A DNA stretch of 64,000 nucleotides from Helicobacter pylori (GTDB taxonomy: Bacteria > Campylobacterota > Campylobacteria > Campylobacterales > Helicobacteraceae): contig CP032039.1 of assembly GCA_008032935.1 (NCBI GenBank), positions 310,001 to 374,000 on the forward strand, written 5' to 3'. Below, piece by piece: positions 17,992 through 27,003 of the stretch (its first letter is position 1; each line of letters begins with the position of its first letter). Both the position numbers and the translations under genes were made by a program. The notes below the pieces were generated by a model. The model saw only the letters and a list, made by a program, of their open reading frames with translations, was not told where the DNA came from and did no database searches.

Positions 17992-20903
17992 GTGAAAATC
18001 AAATTCAAACGATTGGACTATCAGGAGCAATGCCGGGACCAAATTTTAGGGGTGTTTAAGGGGATTGATTTGAGAGAGTCAGAAAATGATATTCAAAGGA
18101 TTTCTAACCCTGTTTTTGAAATAGAGGCGCTCAAAGATGTTTTATTAGAAAATATTGAGAATTTGCGATCGAAACAAAAAATAACCCAGGGGAGCGTGGG
18201 GATTGAGAAGTCGTTAAACTGCGATATTTTAATGGAAACAGGCACCGGGAAGACCTTTTGCTTTTTGGAATGCGTTTATGCCTTGCACCAAAACTACCAT
18301 TTGTCAAAATTCATCGTTTTAGCACCAAGCAACGCCATTAAATTAGGGGTTTTAAAGAGCGTTGAAATCACCAGAGAATTTTTTAAAAGCGAGTATTCTA
18401 ACACGCATTTAGAAAGCTATGAAAATGCAGAAAGATTCATTCTAGCGAGCAACCACAAATGTTGTGTGTTGGTGATGACTTTTTCTGCCTTCAATAACGA
18501 GAAAAACACTATCAATAAATCATATTTAGAAAACACGAATCTATTCAATGGTGCAAAAAGTTACATGCAAGCTTTAGCCAGTATCCGCCCTATCGTGATC
18601 TTAGACGAACCGCACCGATTTTTAGGCGATAAAACAAAAAAATATTTGGAACAATTAAACGCTTTACTCACGCTCAGGTTTGGGGCGACTTTTAAAGATG
18701 ATTATAATAATCTGATTTATGCGCTAGACAGCAAAAAAGCGTTTGATTGCGCCCTAGTGAAAAGCATTAGCGTGGCGTCTGTGGGGGAGAGTGATGAGTG
18801 TTTTTTAGAGCTTAAAGAGGCTAACAAAAAACAAAATGAAGCCACGATCAATTACACGAATTTAGAAAATAAAACTCAAAGCGTCAAAGTCAAAGAGCAT
18901 GATAATTTAGGTGCGCTAACTCAAATCAGCGTTTTAGAAGATTACATTGTAGAAAAAATCACTAAAACTGAGGTTCGTTTTCTCAATGGCTTTAATTTGT
19001 TGCTGGATCAAAAAGAGCCTTTTTCTCATCTTTTAGAGGGCGAACAAGAAGTGATGCTGAAAGAAGCGATAAAAAGCCATTTTGAAAGAGAAGAAGGGCT
19101 TTTTAAAAAGGGGATTAAAGCCTTGTGCATGGTGTTTATTAGCGGGGTGAATAGCTATTTAAGCGAGAATGAACAGCCGGCTAAATTAGCCCTTTTATTT
19201 GAAAAACTCTACCAACAAAAGCTTGAAGAAGTCTTAAAAAAGCCTTCTTTAGATGAAAATTATAGAGCGTATTTAGAGCGCACTAAAGACGCTATTTACA
19301 AAGTGCATGGAGGGTATTTCGCTAAAAGCAAGAAAGAGAGCGATGAAGCCCAAGTGATCGCGCTCATTTTAAAAGAAAAAGAAAAATTGCTGAGTTTTGA
19401 TTCCGATCTCAGGTTTATTTTTTCGCAATGGGCGTTGCAAGAGGGGTGGGATAACCCTAATGTGATGACGATTTGCAAATTAGCCCCCAGCCATTCCAAT
19501 ATCACTAAATTGCAACAAATCGGTAGGGGGTTAAGGCTCGCTGTGAATGATAAGGGCGAACGCATCACTAAAGAGCATGCTGATTTTGATTTTGTCAATG
19601 AATTGGTGGTGATCGTGCCGCAAGTTGAGGGGGATTTTGTGGGAGCGATCCAGCAAGATATAAGCGAGCATAGCTTGATTAAACAAGCGTTTAGCGGTGA
19701 AGAGTTAGAAAAAAGCGGCATTGTTGAAAAAGGGTATTATGGGTTTTTATTGGAAACATTAGAGGGTTTGGGTTTTGGAGAAAAAACAGATGGTGAAAAC
19801 TTTAAACTCACTCTCAATCAAAACGAATTTTTAGAAAAAGAGCCAGAACTTGAAAAATTAAAAGATAAAAAATACCTGAATCTTGAAAAATTAAAAGATT
19901 TTTTAAAAGATCGTTTAGTGGGCCATTTTAGAGTGAGGGACAAAAACGAGCGAAAGAGTGAAAAAATCAAAATCAATAAAGAAAATTTTAAAAAATTTGA
20001 AACCTTATGGGAGGGTTTGAATCATCAAGCCCGGATCGCTTATGCCATTGATAGCGAAAGCTTGATTGATGAGATTGTAACAAAGATCGATTCTTCTTTT
20101 AATGTCAAATCAAAAATCGTTTCGGTTACGACTCATAAAAAAGTAGAAACTATGGGAAATGACGCCAAAACAGAGAGTTTTGAGCAAAAAAGCGCATGCG
20201 TGTGGAGCTTGCATGAATTTATCAGCGCCTTGTCTAATAAGGTGAAATTGAGTTTTAAAAGCGTGGCTAAAGTGTTGGAAAACATTGATGAAAACCAGTT
20301 TGATCTCATTAAAAAAAACGAACAAGAGGGCTTAAGGCGTTTAGAAGAGCTGTTTTTGGAAATTATTTATCAAAATATTAAAGATAAAATTTCCTATCAA
20401 ATGCGCGAAACGACGATTAAAGACAGAAAAAACGATGCGTTTTATGATGAAAAAGGGGAAATTAGAGAATTTTTAGACGGGAGTTTGAGGGGGATAAATA
20501 TGAGATTAAAAATTCAAGCGCTCAAGAAAAATGCCTGTATGAAAATTTCATGCAAGTGGAGAGCGAGATTGAAAAAGACACGATTGAAGAATCTAACGAC
20601 ACTAAAATCATTGTTTTTGGCAAGCTCCCTAGGGTTAAGATCCCGATAGGGTTGAATCAAACCTATAGCCCTGATTTTGGGTATGTGGTTGAAAGCAACG
20701 ATAAAAAAGTGTTGTTAGTGGTAGAAACTAAGGGGGTTGATAAAAAAAGCGAATTACGCCCTGAAGAAGAGCGGAAAATTTCAACCGCTAAGAAATTTTT
20801 TGAAGCTTTAAAAAAGCAAGGCGTGAATATTGAATACAAAACCAAAATGGGAAAAGATCAATTAAGCGCATTGATTAATGAAATTTTAAATCGTAAAGAT
20901 TAG
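17992..20903 (+). CDS. res: Type III restriction enzyme Res subunit, frameshifted near the 3' end in this sequence
   Basis: The start is GTG at 17992, 2 bases after mod. SF2 helicase motifs are METGTGKTF (Walker A, GTGKT 84-88), LDEPHRF (DEPH at 205-208) and QQIGRGLRL (motif VI). The C-terminal PD-ExK nuclease has SPDFGYVV followed by LVVETKG, and lies after the break. The break is at the G5 run near 20491-20495, one base short; restoring it gives SLRGDKYEIKNSSAQEK and about 970 residues. Res translocates with Mod and cleaves when two unmethylated head-to-head sites meet. If the break is real, restriction is lost while modification remains. Confidence 0.9.
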
Positions 20904-20974
20904 AGTTACTTTAATGTTTCACATGGAACAATTTTAAAGAAAAGCGTTTTATTTAAAATTCATACCACTTTTGT

Positions 20975-20980
20975 TATAAT
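20975..20980 (+). promoter_or_regulatory. -10 box of the type IIG gene
   Basis: TATAAT 28 bases before ATG 21009. The type IIG gene therefore appears to have its own promoter, separate from mod-res. Confidence 0.5.
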
Positions 20981-21008
20981 CGTTTTTATCCAATTTCAAA
21001 GGCGTTTT

Positions 21009-24000
21009 ATGATTTGTTTCACTCGCATCTCGCTCAAGGATTTTATTAAAAAACACAATCCCCAAGAACCCAAAAAGGAAACTATAGAAAATTTTGAAAA
21101 AGAAATAAACAACTTATTAGAAAACGCACCAAAACGAGGTGATGAAGAATTTCAAAAAAATGAAATCAATAAGTTTTTAAAAAATACCTATGGCTATGAC
21201 TGCAACACCAATGAAAAAGTGGATAGCGCGATCTATGTGGATAAAGAAGCTTGGGTGCTTATTGAAGTCAAAGCCCTAAACAATAGGAACGAATTCCCCA
21301 AAGACAGAGAAAACCCACTCAGTAAAGCCTTTTGTCAAATGGTTTTTTATTTTTTAAAAGAGATAGAAAACAACAACTCCCTAAAACATGCCATTATTTG
21401 CAATATGCATGAATTTTTCCTCTTTGATTGTAAGGATTTGCTCAACCTTTTCCAAAATCATAAACGCATTACAAAATTGCATGAAGATTGCACTAAAAAA
21501 GAAGGCACAGACTCTAGCACCAAAAGATTCTACAGCGATTTAGAGGAATATTTAAAAAAAGATTTTCAAGGCGAACTCCGCTATGCTTACTTTAATTTAA
21601 ACGATGATTTTAAAGAACTTCCTTTGATTTATCAAGTTTTAAGCCAAGAAGTCCTTTTAAAACAAAAGAAAACCCTTGACGCTAACACGCTTAACAAATA
21701 TTTTATGAAGAATTGCTTTACATTTTAGGGTTAGAAGAGCAAAATGACAAAGGGAAAATTTTAATCAAGCCTAGCCACACCCAAAACTCCCTAAGTTATG
21801 CCCTAAAAGAGAAATACAAAAATTTAGACGATGAAGAAGTCATGGCGTTGCTCATCGCTTGGAATAACCGCATCTTGTTTTTACGGCTTTTAGAAAGCCT
21901 TTTAATCTCGTTCAAGCATTTTGAAAAACCTTTTTTAACCACAGAAAACTTTAAAACTTTCAACGCCCTAAACACCCTCTTTTTTGAAGTCCTAGCCAAG
22001 AAAAACAGCGAGCGTTTGTCAGAAATTAAAGAAGACAAGATTTTAGAAAAAATCCCTTATTTGAATTCCAGTTTGTTTGATAAAACGCCTTTAGAATTAA
22101 AGGGGTATGAAATCAAGCTTTTAGACAATAAAAAGCTAGAAATCTATAAAAATTCCGTTCTCAAAAAACATGAAGATTATCAAAAAGATAAACCTTTGCC
22201 CTTGCTAGAATACCTTTTTGCATTTTTGCGCCTTTATGATTTCACCACCACCCCTAAAGACATTAAAGATAATCAAAATACCAGCGAAAGCCGTTTGATT
22301 AACCCTAGCGTTTTGGGGCTTGTTTTTGAAAAACTCAACGGCTATAAAGAGGGGAGCTTTTATACCCCAAGCTTCATCACAAGCTACATGTGCAAAGAGA
22401 GTATCACGCCCATCGTGTTGGATAAATTCAACGCCATTTATCAGTGGGACTGCAAAGATTTAGAAGCGTTGAAAGGAAAAATAGACAGAAATTTTTCAAA
22501 TGAAAAAGCTAAAGAATACCTAAACACGCTTTTAACTTTACGCATTTGCGATCCAGCGGTGGGGAGCGGGCATTTCTTGGTTTCAGCGCTCAATGAAATG
22601 GTGTTAATTGCTTATGAGCTAGGGCTTATTGCTTCCTTGTATCGCCACGAGCTTAGATTAGAAAACGATGAAATCATCATTCACCACGCACAAACGGGTG
22701 AAATCTTTAACTACAAAAAACCGCATAGCGAAAACGACCCCCACCACCAAATCCAAAAAGAACTTTTTGAGCTTAAAAAAGACATCATTGAAAACTGCCT
22801 TTTTGGCGTGGATATTAACCCCAATTCTTGCGAAATCACCAAGCTCAGGCTATGGATAGAGCTTTTAAAATACAGCTATTATATTTTTGAAAAGGGTAAG
22901 AACACTAACAATCTTGAAACCCTCCCTAACATTGATATTAACATTAAGTGCGCTAATTCGCTCATTTCACGCTTTAATTTGAATGACGATCTCAAAAAGA
23001 TCCCCAATATCAAGCAAAAAATCCAAGAATACAAAGATCTAGTCGCTCAATACAAAGACCCAAACCCTCTCTATCCTTTAAATAAAGCAGATCTTATCAA
23101 CAAAATCCAAGACTTAAAAAACACTTTTTCCCTCACGCTCAAAGACCCTAAAACCAAAGCAGAGCTTGAAAAGGCTATTGAAAAACACATCAAAAAATAC
23201 AATTTCTTTGCTCTAGATGATAAGAGTTTGCTAGATGGGTTAAATTACGTTATCCCAAGCCTTTTTGGCACGCCAAAATTAAGCCCCACAGAAGAGGAAG
23301 AGGCTTTTGCGTCTTATGGGCGTATTAGAGCTTTAAGAAAAAAGCTTGATGATGCCTTAAGTGGTGGAGAGTATCACAATGCGTTTGAATGGCGTTTTGA
23401 ATTCCCTGAAGTGTTGGACGATGAGGGGGATTTTTTAGGCTTTGATTGCATCATTGGCAACCCGCCTTATATCCGCCAAGAACACATCAAAGACTTAAAG
23501 CCTTTATTAGAAAAGCAATACCAAGATTTCTATAACAGCTCAAGCGACATTTACACCTACTTTTTTGCCCTATCTTACCACCTTTTAAAAGAAAAGGGGT
23601 TTAGCGCTTTCATCACTTCCAACAAATACGCACGTGCCAAATACGGTGCCAAATTGAGAGAATTATTACTCAAAAAAACCACCATTGTCAGTTACATGGA
23701 ATTAAACGCCTTAAAAGTCTTTGAAAGTGCTGCAGTGGATACCAGTGTCATGAGTTTCATCAAACAAACGCCCCCTAAAGAGAGCGATTTTAAATATTAC
23801 GAACCCACCCCAAACGATAAAGACGATTTGGAAAGCACCCCATCCCTCTCCATGAGGCAAAACGCGCTTTCAACAGAAAGCTTTATTTTTGCCAACGCCA
23901 CGCTTTTAGACTTAAGGGATAAAATAGAGAGCGTCGGCACCCCGCTTAAAGACTGGGACATTCAAATCAATTATGGGATAAAAACCGGCGCGAACGAAGC

Positions 24001-24817
24001 CTTTATCATTCCCACTGAAAAAAGAGACGAAATCTTAAAAAACTGCGATGATTTGCAAAAAGATGAAAGGGGAATGAGCGAAAGAGAAAGGACTAAAGAG
24101 CTTATCAAGCCCATTTTAAGAGGGAAGGACATTAAAAGGTATTCTTATGAGTGGGCGCATTTGTGGGTTATTTTTATACCTTGGCATTTTCCAAACACCG
24201 GTAGTCCAAAAGACATGGAACAAAATGAAAAAGATTTTTCTATCCATTATCCTATTATCTATGCTCATTTGCTTTCACATAAAGATGAACTTTTAAAACG
24301 CAATAAAGATGAAACCGGAAAGAGATATGAATGGTATTGCTTGCAAAGATGGGCGGCAAGCTATTATCAAGATTTTGAAAAAGAAAAAATTGTGTATGGC
24401 GAGATCGTGCAAGAGCCACGATTTTATTTGGATAATGGAGAGTGTGAATTAGGGGTTTTTTATGCAGAAGCCACGAGCTTTATTCTCACAGGAGAGCATT
24501 TGCGCTATCTTTTAGGAATGTTGCATTCTAAATTGATTACTTTTGCTTTCAAAACTTTCTACGCAGGCGGCGGACTAGGCGAGAGTGGCTATCGCTATAA
24601 AAAGGCTTTTATAGAACGGCTCCCCATTCCCCAAATCACCAAATCAAACAAGCCTACAGCCGATAAAATCATCGCTTTAGTGGATAAAATCCTAAAATCA
24701 AAAGAAAAAGACCCCAAAGCCAACACTCAAAGATCAGAAAAAGAAATTGACGCCTTATTCTATCAGCTCTACAACCTCACCGATGAAGAAATCAAAATTA
24801 TTGAAAATGGGCAGTGA
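21009..24817 (+). CDS. Type IIG restriction-modification fusion enzyme (Eco57I-like), frameshifted in this sequence
   Basis: A single polypeptide of about 1269 residues once restored. The N-terminal nuclease pattern is D72 (VDSAIYVDKEAWVLIEVKAL, with E86 and K88). SAM motif I DPAVGSGHFL lies at about 515 and the catalytic IGNPPYIRQ at about 818, followed by a C-terminal target-recognition region with GIKTGANEAF and ERLPIP. This matches the HP1517-type enzyme in H. pylori. The break is near 21706: GAAGAATTG should read GAAAGAATTG, one A short, joining NKYFMKE to LLYILGLEEQ. One protein methylates and cuts, so no partner is needed. Confidence 0.88.
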
Positions 24818-24843
24818 AAAGCTGATTTCCCACTTAAGGATGA

Positions 24844-24860
24844 CCCCCTAATCTAGGGGG
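24844..24860 (-). terminator. Hairpin at the 3' end of aapA-like copy 1
   Basis: CCCCCTA (24844-24850) and TAGGGGG (24854-24860) form a 7-bp perfect stem with a 3-base loop. It can also pair with the stem in the leader of the same transcript (24996-25029), which uses the same CCCCCTAAT arms. End-to-end pairing is known for AapA mRNAs. Confidence 0.5.
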
Positions 24861-24876
24861 CAACTCTTTTTAAGAA

Positions 24877-24970
24877 TTAGCGTTTAATCACTAGATCAAA
24901 CTTTAAACCCAAAAAACTGATTTTTAGGTATAATTCTTTGAGAAGAGTGTTTACTACGATGATTTTTCAT
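24877..24970 (-). pseudogene. aapA-like toxin gene, copy 1, frameshifted
   Basis: As written, ATG 24970 gives a 24-residue ORF ending at 24896. Removing one base in the TCTTCTC stretch near codon 10 turns it into a 30-residue AapA-like peptide that starts MKNHRSKHS and continues LYLKISFLGLK to IKR, the exact length and layout of AapA. AGGAG lies 8 bases before the ATG, and a plus-strand TATAAT at 24929-24934 sits where an IsoA promoter should be. Either this is a decayed toxin, common for AapA loci, or the extra base is a sequence error. Confidence 0.65.
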
Positions 24971-25030
24971 AGTAAGCTCCTAAAAGTGGATTTTACCCCC
25001 TAATCTCTAGTGGAATAAAAATTAGGGGGT
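24941..25030 (+). ncRNA. IsoA-like antisense RNA, copy 1 (approximate ends)
   Basis: Predicted from TATAAT at 24929-24934. It would cover the aapA-like start and end in the CCCCCTAAT/ATTAGGGGG hairpin (24996-25004 with 25021-25029). Ends are inferred. Confidence 0.45.
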
Positions 25031-25148
25031 GAAGTGTTATTTTACCCTAATCTCACAAAAACGATTTCTATAAAAGCTATAAATCACTAATTTAAAATCA
25101 TATTAAAAAACTTCACAAGAAATAAAAAACGCTTTACCTTAAAGGAAA

Positions 25149-25163
25149 CCCCTTAAATAGGGG
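25149..25163 (-). terminator. Hairpin at the 3' end of aapA-like copy 2
   Basis: CCCCT (25149-25153) pairs with AGGGG (25159-25163). The flanking AAAGGAAACCCC is shared with the intact aapA locus near 5421. Confidence 0.4.
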
Positions 25164-25175
25164 AAACCTTTGGTT

Positions 25176-25270
25176 TTAATGGGTTTTTTTAACAACGATT
25201 TTAACCCTATACTTAAAAAAAGGTATTTTTAAGTATAATACAAGGGCTTTTTACCATGTTTTTTGGACAT
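25176..25270 (-). pseudogene. aapA-like toxin gene, copy 2, frameshifted
   Basis: As written, ATG 25270 gives only 13 residues (MSKKHGKKPLYYT). Adding one base after codon 9 opens a frame to 25176 that reads LYLKIPFFKYRVKIVVKK, again a basic-hydrophobic-basic AapA layout of about 31 residues. AAAGGA lies 6 bases upstream of the ATG. A plus-strand TATAAT at 25234-25239 matches the antisense promoter position. The opposite direction of the indel from copy 1 suggests independent events. Confidence 0.6.
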
Positions 25271-25325
25271 AGTAATCCTTTGAAGGTGATTTACCCCCTA
25301 ATCTCTAGCAAAAAAACTAGGGGGT
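25246..25325 (+). ncRNA. IsoA-like antisense RNA, copy 2 (approximate ends)
   Basis: Predicted from TATAAT at 25234-25239, running over the aapA-like start to the hairpin CCCCCTA 25294-25300 with TAGGGGG 25318-25324. Ends are inferred. Confidence 0.45.
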
Positions 25326-25528
25326 GAAGTGTTATTTTATCCTAACCTCGCAAAAACGATTTCTATAACAGCTACAAATCACTAATTTAAAATCGCATTA
25401 AAAAACTTTTCTTCCAAATTTTTGAAATTCCATTAAATATTTGTTCAACACAGCAAATTTTTAACCTAAAGCTTGTTTTTAGAGCTTAAGTTATTGGCCT
25501 TACTTTTTTCTTGAAAAATATCTTTATA

Positions 25529-25585
25529 AATAAAGAGATTAAAATCATTGAAGAAGAAATGGTTAGAAAAGTTAACAATATTTAG
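25529..25585 (+). pseudogene. Possible remnant of a type IIG C-terminus
   Basis: The frame ending at TAG 25583-25585 reads NKEIKIIEEE, close to the very end of the type IIG enzyme upstream (TDEEIKIIENGQ). It has no start and no visible body. It may be the tail of a former allele left when the aapA units were duplicated or inserted. The match is short, so this is weak. Confidence 0.3.
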
Positions 25586-25618
25586 TTAAAATCAGCAAAA
25601 ACTGACTAGGAGATATTG

Positions 25619-26056
25619 ATGGTCAATACTTTGGAGCTAGCAAAATATATTCTTAAGCATTCAAACAAAGAATTGAGCAACTTGGAATTGCAAAAAACTT
25701 TGTATTTCACAGAGCTTGACTATATTAAAAAGTTTGACAAACACCTAGTTTCTGATGATTTTGAAGCTTGGAAATATGGGCCTGTTGCAAGAGAGGTGTA
25801 TTACGAATATCGTAATTACGGTGTCAATCCTATTGACAAACCTAAAGAAGAAACGCTCTTGCAAAATCTTAGAAAAGATGAACTTGAAACCATCAATCGC
25901 TCCATAGAAAAATGCAACAAAAAATCCTATTGGGATTTAGTGAAAGAGAGTCATAAAGAAGATGGTGCTTGGCATAAAAGCTTCAAAGAAGATAGAAAAG
26001 AAATCATTAGTAAAGATTTGATCAGACAAGAAGCCAAACAAGCAAATGGAAACTAA
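25619..26056 (+). CDS. Panacea (SocA/DUF4065) domain protein, putative antitoxin
   Basis: A 145-residue protein. The core is recognisable as a Panacea domain: LAKYILKHS, then SNLELQKTLYF, then the hallmark AWKYGPVAREVYYEYRNYG (about 50-68). Panacea (PanA/SocA-like) domains are known antitoxins that neutralise several unrelated toxins encoded next door, and SocA is a protease adaptor. The start is ATG 25619 with AGGAG 6 bases upstream. The next gene starts inside its last codons (ATG 26046), a tight arrangement typical of toxin-antitoxin operons. Domain call is confident; antitoxin role is inferred from family and context. Confidence 0.75.
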   Translation: MVNTLELAKYILKHSNKELSNLELQKTLYFTELDYIKKFDKHLVSDDFEAWKYGPVAREVYYEYRNYGVNPIDKPKEETLLQNLRKDELETINRSIEKCNKKSYWDLVKESHKEDGAWHKSFKEDRKEIISKDLIRQEAKQANGN

Positions 26057-26811
26057 AGAAGAAGATAAAGATAAAAAGCTAGAAGAAATGATTGTATTGC
26101 TGTGCGAAGAGGGGGGATTTGTCTAGTCAAAAAGATCAAATCATCAAAGATCTCAAAGAAATCTATGAAGGAGAATACAAGCATAAATACTCAAAAATCA
26201 CAACTATTATTTTAAATTCCACAAGGGATAAAGAGCAAGCCTTTATGACGCTCACACAAAATATAAGGACACTCAAAGAGATTCAAGATAATAAAGAAGT
26301 TGAAAGCATTAAGCCAAAACTAGAAAAGCTTTATGATCACATGAATTTAGAGTGTATCAGACTGCAAGATTTTGATGAGAAAATGAGTAGAGTTAAAGAT
26401 GTTTCTATAAAGTTAAAAGATGATCTAAATAAAAACTATAAAAAATTAAGCGGAGAATTGAATAAGCAACAAACGCAATACATAACCATTTTAGGTATTT
26501 TTGCCTCTATTGTTTTAACATTTGTTGGAGGATTGGCGTTTTCCACTTCTGTTTTATCAAATATTGACAAAGCGAACGCCTATCGTTTGGTTTTTGTTAT
26601 GGCTTTTATAGCTTTATTTTTTGGGAATATTTTGTATCTGCTTTTTTCTTTTTTATCAAAAATATCCTTATCAAAAGAGAAAAAAGATAAACAAGAAAAT
26701 TTTTTCAAAAAACCTATTTTTTGGTTTAATTTAATAGTTACAATTCTACTTGTGATTGGTTTTTGTGGAGAATTGCATATAATACAGAGATTAGTTTCTA
26801 AATATCTTTAA
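26046..26811 (+). CDS. Coiled-coil membrane protein, putative toxin/effector partner of the Panacea gene, frameshifted in this sequence
   Basis: ATG 26046 overlaps the Panacea gene by 11 bases and reads METKEEDKDKKLEEM up to the G6 run 26111-26116. The rest of the protein lies in another frame (DLSSQKDQIIKDLKEI onward) to 26811; one G too many, or two too few, explains the shift. Alternatively translation starts at TTG 26092, which lacks a good ribosome site. A charged coiled coil (about 30-155) is followed by three membrane segments: ILGIFASIVLTFVGG, LVFVMAFIALFFGNILYLLF and FNLIVTILLVIGF. The family was not recognised. Overlap with a Panacea gene suggests a membrane-acting toxin. Confidence 0.65.
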
Positions 26812-26865
26812 ATTCAACCCAACCCATTTTTTGCGTCCATTCCAATAAAACTTGATTTGAAAATT

Positions 26866-27002
26866 TCAATACTCATTCATTAAAAAACCTGAACTATTTC
26901 TTTCAAGTTTAGCCTTAAGAAATCCAATCACGCGCTTATTTAATACCGCTCTTAGCTTAAATTCCTTTTGATTAAGGACTCAATAAGTTCCACAGAAATC
27001 AT
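26866..27002 (-). CDS. Tiny ORF coupled to nusA, frameshifted in this sequence, function unknown
   Basis: ATG 27002 begins one base after the nusA stop, so it should be read by re-initiation. As written it stops after 16 codons (MISVELIESLIKRNLS). Adding one A to the run after TTAATC opens a 45-residue frame reading EFKLRAVLNKRVIGFLKAKL and ending FLMNEY at 26866. The peptide is basic and helical. The same type of single-base loss is seen in many real genes here, which supports it being genuine. I do not recognise the family. Confidence 0.4.
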
Positions 27003-27003
27003 T

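Larger units (their letters stand above)
24991..25408 (+). repeat. Tandem duplicated aapA/isoA leader unit
   Basis: The stretch from about 24991 to 25112 recurs at about 25288 to 25408 with few changes: the CCCCCTA hairpin, then GGGGGTGAAGTGTTATTTTA, then AAAAACGATTTCTATAA and TCACTAATTTAAAATC. Each copy lies beside an aapA-like ORF, about 300 bases apart. This indicates duplication of a whole toxin-antitoxin unit. The arms contain the CCCCCTA stems that fold the leaders. Confidence 0.7.

Noticed and set aside
24844-25324. A CRISPR-like array from the repeated CCCCCTA/TAGGGGG palindromes
   Set aside because: Spacing is irregular, there are only a few units, and each falls at the leader or tail of an aapA-like transcript.
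26092-26811. Membrane protein starting at TTG 26092 as an independent gene
   Set aside because: A stop lies directly before that TTG and no good ribosome site precedes it; the overlapping ATG 26046 plus a G-run shift gives a more natural N-terminus. Not fully excluded.
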